From an uncultured Flavobacteriales bacterium (GTDB lineage Bacteria; Bacteroidota; Bacteroidia; Flavobacteriales_D; Crocinitomicaceae), in the NCBI GenBank assembly GCA_937876195.1, contig CALEIK010000026.1:1-64000 (forward strand): a stretch of 64,000 nucleotides of DNA, in the 5' to 3' direction. Every line of letters begins with the position of its first letter. The stretch's first letter is position 1. Position numbers and translations under genes: made by a program. Below are positions 36,810-46,368 of the stretch, in pieces. The notes beneath the pieces are model-generated. The model was not told the origin of the DNA, ran no database searches, and saw only the letters and a list, made by a program, of their open reading frames with translations.

Positions 36810-38411
36810 CTAAATTAATTTAATTTGTTTGACACCTTTCATCGTAATTGTGATGTTTTTTGCTTTCGCAGCAAGCGCTTCAAAATTCTGAATGATTTCT
36901 TTCACATCATAGTCGATATAGTGAGAATTTGTACCATCTATTTCTAGATGACTTCCTTCTGGCAATTCACTCAGCATTTTTGAAATGGCACCTTTGTTAA
37001 AGAAGTTGACCTCCGAAGCAAGTATAACGGTCGTCTTGTTGCCTTCCTTTTTCGTTTCAAAGGCAAAGAGCATGTTTTTGATCGAGTACTTAATTGCAAA
37101 TCTATAATTCGCTAAAATAAAGATGATTGCTACCAAAATACCAACGCCAATTCCTTTCAGTAAATCGGTAAATACAACGACAATAATTGTTGTAATAAAT
37201 GGCAGGAATTGATTCCATCCTAATTTGTACATTCCTCTTATTAAACTTGGTTTCGCTAACTTGAATCCAATGACCAACAGAATAGCTGCCAATGAAGCCA
37301 AAGGAATCATGTTTAATACGTTCGCAATCAAGATCACAGAAAGAAACAAGATTACACCATGAAAAATGGCCGACATTTTTGTTTTACCGCCTGAATTGAT
37401 ATTTGCAGAACTGCGTACAATTACTTGCGTAATGGGCAATCCACCCAATAAGCCTGAGATTATATTCCCAACACCCTGTGCCTTAAGTTCCCTATTGGTC
37501 GGCGTAATACGCTTGTGCGGATCTAATTTATCCGTCGCCTCCACCGATAAAAGTGTTTCCAAACTGGCGATAATGGCAATGGTAAGTCCGACCACGTAAA
37601 CATTCGGATTGGAAAGCACACTAAAATCAGGAGCGGTGAATAGATTTTTAAAATCCTGCGTTGAACTCACAACATCAAGTTGCACCAAATGCTCACCTGA
37701 TAACACTAAACTAGGATCCATGTACCCAAAGAAGTAATTCAACACAACTCCTAACACTACGACAAATAGCGCACCAGGAAGAAAGTTAAACAACTTCACT
37801 TTTTTCATGAATTTTTGTTCGAAGAGAATTAATATCCCCAATGAAATCAAACTGATAATGATGGCGCCCATGTGTGTTTTTTCGAAGGCATAATAAATTT
37901 CAGAAAACGTATTGTGACCATCAGGTTGACTAAACGCCTCATCGCCGATAAAATCAGCATCGTAACCAAAGGCATGAGGTATCTCTTTTAGAATCAATAT
38001 GATCCCGATTCCTCCGAGCATTCCCTTAATAACTGATGAGGGGAAATAATAACCAATCACTCCTGCTTTCAGGTAACCTGCGATGATCTGCAAGACTCCA
38101 GCTATTATAATTGCAACAAGAAAGGCTTCAAATGAACCTAGACTTGTTATGGCGGCCAAAACGATCGTAATCAATCCTGCTGCTGGACCAGAAACACCGA
38201 GTCCTGAGCCACTCAATGTTCCAACAACGATACCACCAACGACTCCAGCAATGATACCTGCGAAAATATTTGGCATACCCCCAATCCCTTCAACATCTGT
38301 GGACGCAAACGCAATCCCCAAACACAACGGAAGGGCGACTAAATAAACGACGATACTCGCCGGTAAATCATTCTTTAAATGCTTAAAGAGTTTTAATTTG
38401 TTCTCACTCAT
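36810..38411 (-). CDS. SulP family anion transporter
   Basis: A 533-residue inner-membrane transporter with about twelve helices and a short C-terminal STAS-like domain (~440-533). Family marks include LPLCLGIAFASTDVEG, GPAAGLITIVLAAI and LLGGLPITQVIVRSSANINSG. SulP proteins carry sulfate, bicarbonate or other anions. The following carbonic anhydrase makes bicarbonate the likely substrate (inference). Confidence 0.92.
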   Translation of the reverse strand: MSENKLKLFKHLKNDLPASIVVYLVALPLCLGIAFASTDVEGIGGMPNIFAGIIAGVVGGIVVGTLSGSGLGVSGPAAGLITIVLAAITSLGSFEAFLVAIIIAGVLQIIAGYLKAGVIGYYFPSSVIKGMLGGIGIILILKEIPHAFGYDADFIGDEAFSQPDGHNTFSEIYYAFEKTHMGAIIISLISLGILILFEQKFMKKVKLFNFLPGALFVVVLGVVLNYFFGYMDPSLVLSGEHLVQLDVVSSTQDFKNLFTAPDFSVLSNPNVYVVGLTIAIIASLETLLSVEATDKLDPHKRITPTNRELKAQGVGNIISGLLGGLPITQVIVRSSANINSGGKTKMSAIFHGVILFLSVILIANVLNMIPLASLAAILLVIGFKLAKPSLIRGMYKLGWNQFLPFITTIIVVVFTDLLKGIGVGILVAIIFILANYRFAIKYSIKNMLFAFETKKEGNKTTVILASEVNFFNKGAISKMLSELPEGSHLEIDGTNSHYIDYDVKEIIQNFEALAAKAKNITITMKGVKQIKLI

Positions 38412-38561
38412 TATTGTTTTTTTAATCGCTTGGTGTTCACTCTTTTTCAGTGTGAAGTTTCAGTAGAGAAAAATACACACACCACATCACCCTTCATTTA
38501 AAGGGATTTTGGGCAAGTGACCAAGGTCGAATTACACTAAAATTTTGTTTTTCTAATTGAA

Positions 38562-38864
38562 TTATGCAAGAGAAGCATAACAATCAGGAGGTGAGAACAA
38601 GGTGTTTAGGTAGACATCCTCGTATTTATTTTCTTGATAAGCATTTAACGATAACGCTTCACTGCTCAATGCAAGAAAATCGAAATTATTTTTATGTGAC
38701 GAAAAAAACACGTTGTACTGGATGGAACAGCCCTTGCTATGGTCTTCTTCCTCTTCCACAGGCATTACAACAGTGAACTCCGCATCTTGCCATATAAAAT
38801 AGGTGCACAATACCACAGTGAATGTGGTAAAAATCAGTAACAATGATAGTGCGATCGCTTTCAT
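38562..38864 (-). CDS. Small single-helix membrane protein of unknown function
   Basis: A 100-residue protein from ATG at 38864: an N-terminal hydrophobic helix (AIALSLLLIFTTFTVVLCTYFIW), then an acidic stretch (PVEEEEDHSKGC) and a polar C-terminus. I recognise no family. A -7 box match directly ahead of this ATG supports it being real and sets the start. It lies 150 bp upstream of the SulP gene on the same strand and may be part of that operon. Confidence 0.5.
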   Translation of the reverse strand: MKAIALSLLLIFTTFTVVLCTYFIWQDAEFTVVMPVEEEEDHSKGCSIQYNVFFSSHKNNFDFLALSSEALSLNAYQENKYEDVYLNTLFSPPDCYASLA

Positions 38865-38872
38865 ACAGTTTG

Positions 38873-38900
38873 CAAAATTAAACGAATGAACAATGTTCAA
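38873..38900 (-). promoter_or_regulatory. Promoter-like boxes for the small membrane protein
   Basis: Minus-strand TAATTTTG (38873-38880) matches the -7 box, with TTG at 38898-38900 as -33 (17-bp spacer). Transcription would begin almost at the ATG. Confidence 0.45.
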
Positions 38901-38941
38901 TGGGTCAATCTTGTTAATTTTTTGTAATGTAGTGGTTAAAT

Positions 38942-40138
38942 TTAATCAATTACTTTTAATTCTTTTCCAACTTTTATAAATGCCGCAATTGCTTTGTCTA
39001 AATCAGCTTGCGAATGTGCAGCAGAAATTTGTGTTCGAATGCGTGCTTGCCCTTTTGCAACAACAGGATAAAAGAACCCAATTGCGTAAACTCCTTCTTT
39101 CAATAAAAGGTCTGCAAACTTTTGTGAGAGCGCAGCATCGTACAACATGATTGGCACGATGGGTGAATCACCAGGTTTGATGTCGAAACCGGCAGCAAGA
39201 ATTTTTTCTTTGAAGTACGTCGTGTTTTCTTCCAAACGATCTCTCAATTCTGTCGTTGAACTTAAGATGTCAAAAACCTTAATCGATGCACCAACAATTG
39301 CTGGAGCCAGTGAGTTTGAAAACAGGTAAGGACGTGATCTTTGACGCAACATATCAATAATTTCTTTTTTACCTGTGGTATATCCTCCCATTGCGCCTCC
39401 AAGTGCTTTTCCAAGTGTTCCTGTAATGATATCTACACGGTCGAGTACACCACAATGTTCTGGGACACCACGTCCTGTCTTTCCTATAAATCCTGCTGAG
39501 TGACATTCGTCTGTCATCACAAGAGCATCATATTTATCTGCTAAATCACAAATTTGATCCATTTTGGCAATATCTCCATCCATTGAGAATACACCATCTG
39601 TTACGATGATTCTGAACCGTTGATCTTGCGCCTTTTTTAACTGCTCTTCCAAGTCAGCCATGTCGGAATGCTTGTAACGATAACGCTGTGCTTTACACAA
39701 ACGAATCCCATCAATGATGGAAGCATGGTTTAGTTCATCGGATATAATGGCATCTTCAGCACCAAATAAGGGTTCAAATACGCCACCGTTTGCATCGAAT
39801 GCTGCAGCGTACAAAATAGTATCTTCGGTTCCGTAAAATTTTGCAATTTTCGCTTCGAGTTCTTTGTGAATATCTTGGGTACCGCAAATAAAACGAACGG
39901 ATGACATTCCAAAACCATGCGTATCAAGTGCATTTTTAGCAGCATCAATCACTTCGGGGTGAGATGAGAGTCCCAGATAATTGTTGGCGCACATAATGAC
40001 AACGTCTTCACCTGTACTGACGTGAACGTTTGCTCCTTGAGGAGTGGTGATGATTCTTTCTCTTTTGTAAATGCCTGCTGCTTCAATTTCTTTCAACTCG
40101 CCTTGAAGAAATTCTTTCATTTTACCGTACATACTCAA
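38942..40138 (-). CDS. kbl: Glycine C-acetyltransferase (2-amino-3-ketobutyrate CoA ligase)
   Basis: A 398-residue PLP enzyme that cleaves 2-amino-3-oxobutyrate with CoA into glycine and acetyl-CoA, the second step of threonine catabolism. The PLP Lys is in TGTLGKALGGAMGGY, and MCANNYLGLSSHPEV and TDECHSAGFIG are family marks. Length equals Kbl; a close relative, serine palmitoyltransferase or AONS, is less likely given the sequence at the active site. The threonine dehydrogenase-like partner begins at 63854 in this window. Confidence 0.92.
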   Translation of the reverse strand: MSMYGKMKEFLQGELKEIEAAGIYKRERIITTPQGANVHVSTGEDVVIMCANNYLGLSSHPEVIDAAKNALDTHGFGMSSVRFICGTQDIHKELEAKIAKFYGTEDTILYAAAFDANGGVFEPLFGAEDAIISDELNHASIIDGIRLCKAQRYRYKHSDMADLEEQLKKAQDQRFRIIVTDGVFSMDGDIAKMDQICDLADKYDALVMTDECHSAGFIGKTGRGVPEHCGVLDRVDIITGTLGKALGGAMGGYTTGKKEIIDMLRQRSRPYLFSNSLAPAIVGASIKVFDILSSTTELRDRLEENTTYFKEKILAAGFDIKPGDSPIVPIMLYDAALSQKFADLLLKEGVYAIGFFYPVVAKGQARIRTQISAAHSQADLDKAIAAFIKVGKELKVID

Positions 40139-40148
40139 CTGTTTTGAG

Positions 40149-40156
40149 CAAATATA
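40149..40156 (-). promoter_or_regulatory. Bacteroidota -7 box for kbl
   Basis: Minus-strand TATATTTG matches TAnnTTTG, 11 bp before the kbl ATG. Confidence 0.5.
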
Positions 40157-40237
40157 ATCAACTTGTCAAAAGGCGTCAAGGAAAAGAACAGGAAGAAGTT
40201 GAGATGAGCTGATTTTATGAAGTGCAGCGCCGAAGAA

Positions 40238-42748
40238 TTAAAAATTCCACTTGAGGTCTCGGTTGTTCAATATTGCGAAAGAGACTTTCCAAGTAGGTGT
40301 TGGTTTGATGTGATTTCCGTCGGACAGTGCAGTGTAGACACCAATTCTTAATCTGCGTTTGGAGAATTTAAAATTACGTTCCAATCCTGCCAGAATTTCG
40401 TAATGTTGCCAATTGAGCTCGGGTACGTATAGAGCTCCGGCACCAATAACCAATCCAATTCGCGTTTTTTTCATGAAGGGAATTTTATTGATAATCGCCC
40501 CATTGTCGTGGTGTACAATGTGAAGCTCTGCTGACAATTTTTGTGTGGGCAGGGTAGAATCAAGTCCTTGAAATGAGTGAAGAGGGTTTGAAAACCAAAT
40601 AGGATCGCTTCGTCGATGAAATTTTTGGTCTGCATCTTTCAACTGCTTGGTGTTCAAGAACTGCCCTGCTCTCAAATGATAGCTTGACGTTCCAAGCGTT
40701 CCAATTTTAAAGGTTTGCATGATTCCACCTGCAATATAATCGTGGTTGACATCACTGCCGAATAGGTCTGGAATCCCTTTTTCGTAATACATGTAAAAAG
40801 TTGGCCATTTGGATCCGAGCACGACTTTTCGTTTTGGTTCGCGCATGTACCTTTGGTTAGGCGTAAAACTCAACGTTGCATCCAATATAAACGCTTGATA
40901 ACTTTCGAATTCCGTTGGATCGTTGTTCGGAAGAATATCGTCGGTATCTAAGAACTTATAATCTTTAAGACTTCTTCGCTCCGTCATTGTCCCATTGGTT
41001 TCTAGGTACAATCCGTTGAGTACTTCGTATTCATTGCCCACGAGCAAACTCGTGGTTTCAATGAAGTTGTCCCGTTTATAGATTTGAGTGATTGCGTCGT
41101 AGCCTCTAATTGCGTCAAAATCGTGTGAAAAACGGATTCGCGCAGTTCCAAAATGAAATGGATTGTACCGAAAACGCAAATCAGTGGTTCCCTTTATATC
41201 GGCATTCAGCACTCCAATGGAAACTTCTGTATCGCTGTCCAACGTTCGTTCATTGTCCCACTTTTTGAAGTAGGAAAAACCAGGTGCAATGCGTGGACCG
41301 GCAATATAAATCGGGCGCAACAATGCCGCAAGAGAACTGAACGACCATTGCGTTTTTTTCTCTCGATTCCGATGATCAATTCCCCACCATAGCACTTTTA
41401 ACACGGTAATTCTATTGAATTCATTGTCGACAGAGTCCAGGTACTCTGCCCGGTGCTGGTATTCATAAATACTGTCCTTTACGGCAATGTATTTCAATTC
41501 TTCTTCAGTCAATTCAACTTTTCGTTTCTCGTTCCAAAACGTAGAGTCTTTTTCGTAGGCAGATTCCTCGGTGACAGAAAGTTCGTTGTTGAAGAATTTC
41601 GGTGGGAAATCAGGAGCAAAGTCATAATTGGAAAAGTCAACAACGGTCGTACAAGTAGATGCTTGGTCTTTGTAGGTCACCCCATAATCCAGCACTTGTT
41701 TTTTGAGAACGCAAATACTATCTCCAGGATGTTCAAATTCTTGATAAATGGAGAAATAATCATATATCAAGAGGTTTCCTTTCTCCATCGTTAGATCCAG
41801 TTTTTGTACAAGCCAGAGTGAATCAATGACATAAATATAACCTGATAACGTAGTCGTCGAAATGGAGCGAGGAATGATTTTAATTTTGTTGATTTTCAAA
41901 TCGCCTTCCATGTACTGTTCTTCCAATCGGTATTTGTATGAAAGAATTCCAGGACCTGAGATAGGAGAACTTACTGGGGTTTGATGTAGATCATCCAAGT
42001 GGAGCAGGTTATCAAAAAAGTTGAAGTTGGATTTAACCGTGGTTGTATAGTATAAATTTGTGCGTTTGGTACCGCGCTGATCGAAGGCATTTCTAACTTC
42101 TTTCACTTTATTTCTGCCACCATAGTGACGAAGAAAATCGACCTCAATTAAATTCATGTTGTTGGCAAAGGCTTCATCTTCTTTGCGCTGTTCGGCAAAC
42201 GGATCTTCGATGCCATTTGGGTCGGCTACCTCATCTTCATCATCGTTTTCCTTCTTTTTGCGTTGACGCTTTTCCTTATTGCTTTCGAACCTTTCAATTT
42301 TTTCTGTTGCTTTAATGTATCCCTCTACGCTATGCGGATAGTTCCAAGGGTTAATGGTGTCGCGTTTTTGGACAACTTTCAACATGATATCCCTTCCCGG
42401 GTTTGATTTTTTCGCTGAGGCCTCAATTCCTTCGATTTCTTGAAACAAGGACGATTGGAGTCTGTAATTTTTCTCCACCGTGAACTCAGTAATGGTCACG
42501 TATGCTTCTAATGTTTCGAATCCTGGGAAAGTGACGACCAAGAAGTATTCACCTTGGTACAAACGCATTTCATAGTATCCATTGGCATCAGCAATGGTTC
42601 TCAGGTCAGCGGAATTTTTTACGTAGATTTTAGCGAACGGAATGGAAATGCCATTTTCATCGGCAATAATTCCTTTTAATAACTGCTGTCCATATACATT
42701 GCTTACAACAAGTGTACACAGAAAAATAAGGAGAGCAATTGATTTCAT
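40238..42748 (-). CDS. DUF5686 outer-membrane protein with carboxypeptidase-like regulatory domain
   Basis: An 836-residue protein with a signal peptide (SIALLIFLCTLVVSNVYGQ). Residues ~22-110 are a CarbopepD_reg_2 domain (LLKGIIADENGISIPFAKIYV, DANGYYEMRLYQGEY). The rest fits DUF5686, a predicted outer-membrane beta-barrel family of Bacteroidota, ending in NLKWNF with a terminal aromatic residue typical of barrels. A Lys/Glu-rich insert lies at ~160-185. Function is unknown; it is probably an envelope protein. Confidence 0.82.
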   Translation of the reverse strand: MKSIALLIFLCTLVVSNVYGQQLLKGIIADENGISIPFAKIYVKNSADLRTIADANGYYEMRLYQGEYFLVVTFPGFETLEAYVTITEFTVEKNYRLQSSLFQEIEGIEASAKKSNPGRDIMLKVVQKRDTINPWNYPHSVEGYIKATEKIERFESNKEKRQRKKKENDDEDEVADPNGIEDPFAEQRKEDEAFANNMNLIEVDFLRHYGGRNKVKEVRNAFDQRGTKRTNLYYTTTVKSNFNFFDNLLHLDDLHQTPVSSPISGPGILSYKYRLEEQYMEGDLKINKIKIIPRSISTTTLSGYIYVIDSLWLVQKLDLTMEKGNLLIYDYFSIYQEFEHPGDSICVLKKQVLDYGVTYKDQASTCTTVVDFSNYDFAPDFPPKFFNNELSVTEESAYEKDSTFWNEKRKVELTEEELKYIAVKDSIYEYQHRAEYLDSVDNEFNRITVLKVLWWGIDHRNREKKTQWSFSSLAALLRPIYIAGPRIAPGFSYFKKWDNERTLDSDTEVSIGVLNADIKGTTDLRFRYNPFHFGTARIRFSHDFDAIRGYDAITQIYKRDNFIETTSLLVGNEYEVLNGLYLETNGTMTERRSLKDYKFLDTDDILPNNDPTEFESYQAFILDATLSFTPNQRYMREPKRKVVLGSKWPTFYMYYEKGIPDLFGSDVNHDYIAGGIMQTFKIGTLGTSSYHLRAGQFLNTKQLKDADQKFHRRSDPIWFSNPLHSFQGLDSTLPTQKLSAELHIVHHDNGAIINKIPFMKKTRIGLVIGAGALYVPELNWQHYEILAGLERNFKFSKRRLRIGVYTALSDGNHIKPTPTWKVSFAILNNRDLKWNF

Positions 42749-42775
42749 CTAGATGTTAGACAGTTTAATAAGCAT

Positions 42776-42783
42776 CAAAGTTA
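42776..42783 (-). promoter_or_regulatory. Bacteroidota -7 box for the DUF5686 gene
   Basis: Minus-strand TAACTTTG matches TAnnTTTG; a TTTG at 42806-42809 (spacer 22 bp) could be the -33 box. Confidence 0.5.
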
Positions 42784-42884
42784 CAGCAATTCATATAAAG
42801 TTATACAAACTAACGAAGAAGTTAAGAGAATAAGTATGAGTGTGGTTTACTGATCTTTAAAGCTGGTAGATAAAGGATGAACGG

Positions 42885-43112
42885 TTATTTTTTTTCAGCC
42901 GCTTTTTGCTCCTCCATAAATTGCACATGTTTCTCCATGCGTTTCATCATCCATCGTCGCACCAAAAATGCAAAAATGGCCAGTACACTAAATATGTAAT
43001 AATAACCCCACTTTTTAAATCCTTCCGTGATTGAAAGATAGGTAATCACAATAAAAATGACAACCGCTGCTAAAAGCCAAAAGTAGAGCATTATTTGATT
43101 GTATATTCGCAT
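42885..43112 (-). CDS. Small two-helix membrane protein
   Basis: A 75-residue protein with two hydrophobic helices (LYFWLLAAVVIFIVITYL and YYIFSVLAIFAFLV) and a Lys/Glu-rich tail. I recognise no family. A TAnnTTTG box lies just ahead of it, and it follows lptC by 53 bp, so it is either a separate unit or the tail of that operon. Confidence 0.65.
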   Translation of the reverse strand: MRIYNQIMLYFWLLAAVVIFIVITYLSITEGFKKWGYYYIFSVLAIFAFLVRRWMMKRMEKHVQFMEEQKAAEKK

Positions 43113-43129
43113 AGAACTGTTTGTTTGTA

Positions 43130-43137
43130 CAAAGATA
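43130..43137 (-). promoter_or_regulatory. Bacteroidota -7 box for the small membrane protein
   Basis: Minus-strand TATCTTTG matches TAnnTTTG, 18 bp before the ATG at 43112. Confidence 0.45.
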
Positions 43138-43165
43138 GTTATTCTGTTGATATACTGCTGAGATA

Positions 43166-43729
43166 TTATTGCACCTCAAATTTACCAACGGGTTTCAGAA
43201 TTTTGTAGTGGCTAAATTCTTGATTGGTTTTTAACCCTCTCCCTATTCCATCAATCGAGTTGTCTTTGGATTTCACGATGACATTTTTGTCAGTATAAAT
43301 CGTGCTATCTCGTTGGTTCCAAAACAATTCTTCTGTTTCCAGGTATTGTCCTCTTTCAATATTTAACAGGTGCACAGAGTCACGCACAACGACCATCCCC
43401 GTTTCGTAGTTGATTTCGCCGTAGAGGGCAGTTAGTTTTGAAACAACCTTACCATCTTCGGAGTAGAAATCTACTTTTAATCCGTCTTTTAGTTTAGTGA
43501 TGTGCTTGGGTTTTGTATATGTCTCTGCCAGTGTTGCGAATATGCGAATTTTAGCATACCCAGAATCGTTGTAGAAAACCGTTAAGTCACGCGTAACTTC
43601 TGATGGTGCGTTCGGATCATAGGTCACTTTCTGGATTTTATCCAAGTCGTTCTCACAGGCAAAAAAGAGAATTCCTGCCATCGCGAGGATGACAGGAATT
43701 CGGAATTTATATATATTTCTTTGTTGCAT
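43166..43729 (-). CDS. lptC: LPS export protein LptC
   Basis: A 187-residue LptC-family protein. The N-terminus has a lipoprotein-like signal (VILAMAGILFFACEND). The body contains ITKLKDGLKVDFYSEDGKVVSKLTA-like beta segments and LYGEINYETGMVVVRDSV, characteristic of the LptA/LptC periplasmic bridge that carries lipopolysaccharide towards the outer membrane. It starts one base after the stop of the TPR gene, so the two are coupled. No other lpt gene is adjacent. Confidence 0.85.
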   Translation of the reverse strand: MQQRNIYKFRIPVILAMAGILFFACENDLDKIQKVTYDPNAPSEVTRDLTVFYNDSGYAKIRIFATLAETYTKPKHITKLKDGLKVDFYSEDGKVVSKLTALYGEINYETGMVVVRDSVHLLNIERGQYLETEELFWNQRDSTIYTDKNVIVKSKDNSIDGIGRGLKTNQEFSHYKILKPVGKFEVQ

Positions 43730-43730
43730 A

Positions 43731-44984
43731 TTATGGGTTCACAGAAACTCCGTAACAAGACAATGAAACGGATGTTGGCGAACCGTTGTCAAACGTTTCT
43801 CCTTCTGTAGGGTAATTTGCTTTAAAGCTGGCAATTGTTCCACCAGTAGACTCACCTAGGTTTCTTGCTTGCTCAAGCAACTGTACCGCATAGATATAGT
43901 TACACTTGCGTTCAAAAGTACTTGACCCACAGTTGTTGGCATTTTTACCCACTGATTGTCCGGCAATTACAAGTGCTTTACCTTTCATTGCTCCAGACAC
44001 AGACATCGCTGTACTATATGCTGCGCTGTATGAACCTGAACTGTATTGAGCACGTGCAATCTCATAGTTGATTTCTTGTGCCTTTTCATTGTCAGGTGCC
44101 AATTCTTTTGCTTTACGCAATGAAGCAATCGCATCAGAGTACTTGTTCTTACCCATCAGTGCTTTAGCCTTTAGCATTTGTGCATCAAAGGAAGTCTCGT
44201 CGATATCCACATAGATATCAATCAATAGGAAATATTCAGCACTTTCTGTGCATTCCAGTTTATCCAATAAACCAATAAACTCCAAAACGGCTGCTTTCTT
44301 TACTTCAGCATCTTCAGGAAGGTTGTCGATGTACCCTTTTAAATCAGGTAGAATATCCTCGCAAGTTCTAACTACAGCTCGGAAGTAACCTGCAATTGTT
44401 TCTTGCGTTTTTACAGACATATTCGCCTTACTGATCAATGTTGAAAGCTCAAAGTATTCTGTAATCATTCGCTTTTTCAATTCTGGCGTTGGTGTTTCAG
44501 CGTACATTGCATAAGTATTGTAATAGAAATAGGAAACGTATGCCTCATTTACACTTAATCCACCCGCATCAATTCCTCTTCTGAACAATTCATCCGCTTT
44601 TTTTCTGTCTGGCTTTGAAGACTGAAGAATAAACGATGCTCTAATTAAATCATCTGCTTTATCGTATGCACCAGCATCTTCTGCACGTTGATAAGTATCG
44701 ACCAATGTATCGATATAAGCTGTTTTTTGTTCTTTTTCTTGAATACTATTCACAGCGTTTCTTAAACTTCCGATGAGACGTCCATAATTAGCAGCGTCAT
44801 ATCCACCACAAATTTTTTCACCTTTGAGGTAGTACATGGCAGCGCCAGTATAATTTTTAATTTTCAATTCTTCACCTGCAAGAAAACGCATACGAGTACA
44901 TTCTCTATCTTGATCTTCGTCTTGCGCGTAACTCGCAAATCCAATGACAATTAATGCTCCGAGTAACAGTTTTTCTAGTTTCAT
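43731..44984 (-). CDS. Secreted TPR-repeat protein
   Basis: A 417-residue protein with a signal peptide ending GFASYAQ. Tetratricopeptide-like helices occupy most of the sequence; the clearest unit is AKALMGKNKYSDAIASLRKA (~265-290) followed by EINYEIARAQYSSGSYSAAY. It is a probable periplasmic scaffold. It lies between an outer-membrane protein and lptC in a tight operon, which suggests an envelope assembly role, though I cannot name a family. Confidence 0.8.
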   Translation of the reverse strand: MKLEKLLLGALIVIGFASYAQDEDQDRECTRMRFLAGEELKIKNYTGAAMYYLKGEKICGGYDAANYGRLIGSLRNAVNSIQEKEQKTAYIDTLVDTYQRAEDAGAYDKADDLIRASFILQSSKPDRKKADELFRRGIDAGGLSVNEAYVSYFYYNTYAMYAETPTPELKKRMITEYFELSTLISKANMSVKTQETIAGYFRAVVRTCEDILPDLKGYIDNLPEDAEVKKAAVLEFIGLLDKLECTESAEYFLLIDIYVDIDETSFDAQMLKAKALMGKNKYSDAIASLRKAKELAPDNEKAQEINYEIARAQYSSGSYSAAYSTAMSVSGAMKGKALVIAGQSVGKNANNCGSSTFERKCNYIYAVQLLEQARNLGESTGGTIASFKANYPTEGETFDNGSPTSVSLSCYGVSVNP

Positions 44985-44997
44985 TTTTCTTTATTTT

Positions 44998-46368
44998 TTA
45001 ATTCAATTTTCGTTTAACAAACCAACGATCAGCACCTGGTGCAATTGCGATGCCAATGTTGATGCCGTAATAACGTTCTTTAAATGCGTTTTCGTCTGAA
45101 ATCCCTCTGTTCCCGATGGAAAATCCAAAGTTGATGGATGAAAGCGAATTTTGTACGGCAATCGGTATACCAAAACCAAATGTTGTGCCAAAGTCAGTGA
45201 CTTGTTCACCGTTTGTTTGATAAGGAAGGGTAGTGTAATAAGTGCCAGCGCGATACCTTATTCTTGAGAAAAATTTGGTGGTTGCTTTATTCGCTATGAA
45301 GTCCTTTTCGGGCGTGTATTGAACTCCAAAACTGTAGCGACTTGAATTTAAAAAGTTATTTGTGAAATTGGGATCATATGTGTTTTCATAGCTGGACCAA
45401 TCAGAGCTACCATAACTAAGATGAAAAGCAACTTGTGAGTTCATTTCTTTTGTGGAACCTTTTCTACCTTGAAAGTCAAGATTGTAATTAAGTCCTATGT
45501 TGAAACTTGGAACGGTGGAAGTGTTTCCAACAGTAGAGTCGTTGTAAAACAAGGTGTCATATCCATTTTCATTCTCAATGTCAGCTGAATAATATTGTCC
45601 TTCTCTAAATGCACCGTTTATTTTTTGGAGCGGATCATAGGTTGCAGAAAGCGTAAATGAGTGTAATTCATTAATTTGTTGAAAGTAATTAATTCCAAAC
45701 TCAAAGTGGAGATTATTGGCTTTAAGCTCTTGTTGATTGATTCCACCGCTCATCGTAGTAGAACCACTTTGAACCAATCCACTTTTTCTTGTGTTGGTGA
45801 CTTTTCCAAACAGATAGCCAAAGTTAGCTCCAATAGAAACTCTTGATTTGTTTAGCTTTAGTACATTGGATGAAAAGCCAACAAAGACTTCGTTAATACT
45901 ACCATCACCTGAATAGATGTGGTAAAGAGAATCGTTATTGATTTTTGTCTTTGAGGTAAATTCATAGCCTCTTCGGCTGTATGGTTTCAGTCCAAAAGCC
46001 AATCCGAAGTGCTTCGCAAATGGAAATGCAATGGCAAAATGTTGGACTCCTGTGATGCTACTTTGAGAAGAAACCCCTTGTTCCGAAAAAGTGGAAAGTC
46101 GCGAGGAAACACCCAGCGAGAATATGGGTTGACCTTTCCCAAGTGAATTATAGGAAGCTGGGTTATAAAAGTTCAATGTTGTTGAATCCGCCATAGTGAT
46201 GGTAGAATTGCCCAAACTCAAATAAACCGCGTGATCCATTCCACCTAATTCACCTATACCAAAAGAGCTGTATGGAGAGTTTGAAGCATTTTGAGCGTTT
46301 AGGGCTGATCCAATCAACACACTAAAAGCTAGTACAAATAGATTACGCATTATGCTTATAAATTTCAT
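44998..46368 (-). CDS. Putative outer-membrane beta-barrel protein
   Basis: A 456-residue protein with a signal peptide (FVLAFSVLIGSALNAQ). The mature start NASNSPYSSFGIGELGG is common among Bacteroidota outer-membrane proteins, and the remainder shows alternating strand patterns (for example FALAFGLKPYSRRGYEF). A FadL/PorV-like barrel is possible. It overlaps coaX by 26 bp and is followed by the TPR gene after 13 bp. Confidence 0.75.
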   Translation of the reverse strand: MKFISIMRNLFVLAFSVLIGSALNAQNASNSPYSSFGIGELGGMDHAVYLSLGNSTITMADSTTLNFYNPASYNSLGKGQPIFSLGVSSRLSTFSEQGVSSQSSITGVQHFAIAFPFAKHFGLAFGLKPYSRRGYEFTSKTKINNDSLYHIYSGDGSINEVFVGFSSNVLKLNKSRVSIGANFGYLFGKVTNTRKSGLVQSGSTTMSGGINQQELKANNLHFEFGINYFQQINELHSFTLSATYDPLQKINGAFREGQYYSADIENENGYDTLFYNDSTVGNTSTVPSFNIGLNYNLDFQGRKGSTKEMNSQVAFHLSYGSSDWSSYENTYDPNFTNNFLNSSRYSFGVQYTPEKDFIANKATTKFFSRIRYRAGTYYTTLPYQTNGEQVTDFGTTFGFGIPIAVQNSLSSINFGFSIGNRGISDENAFKERYYGINIGIAIAPGADRWFVKRKLN

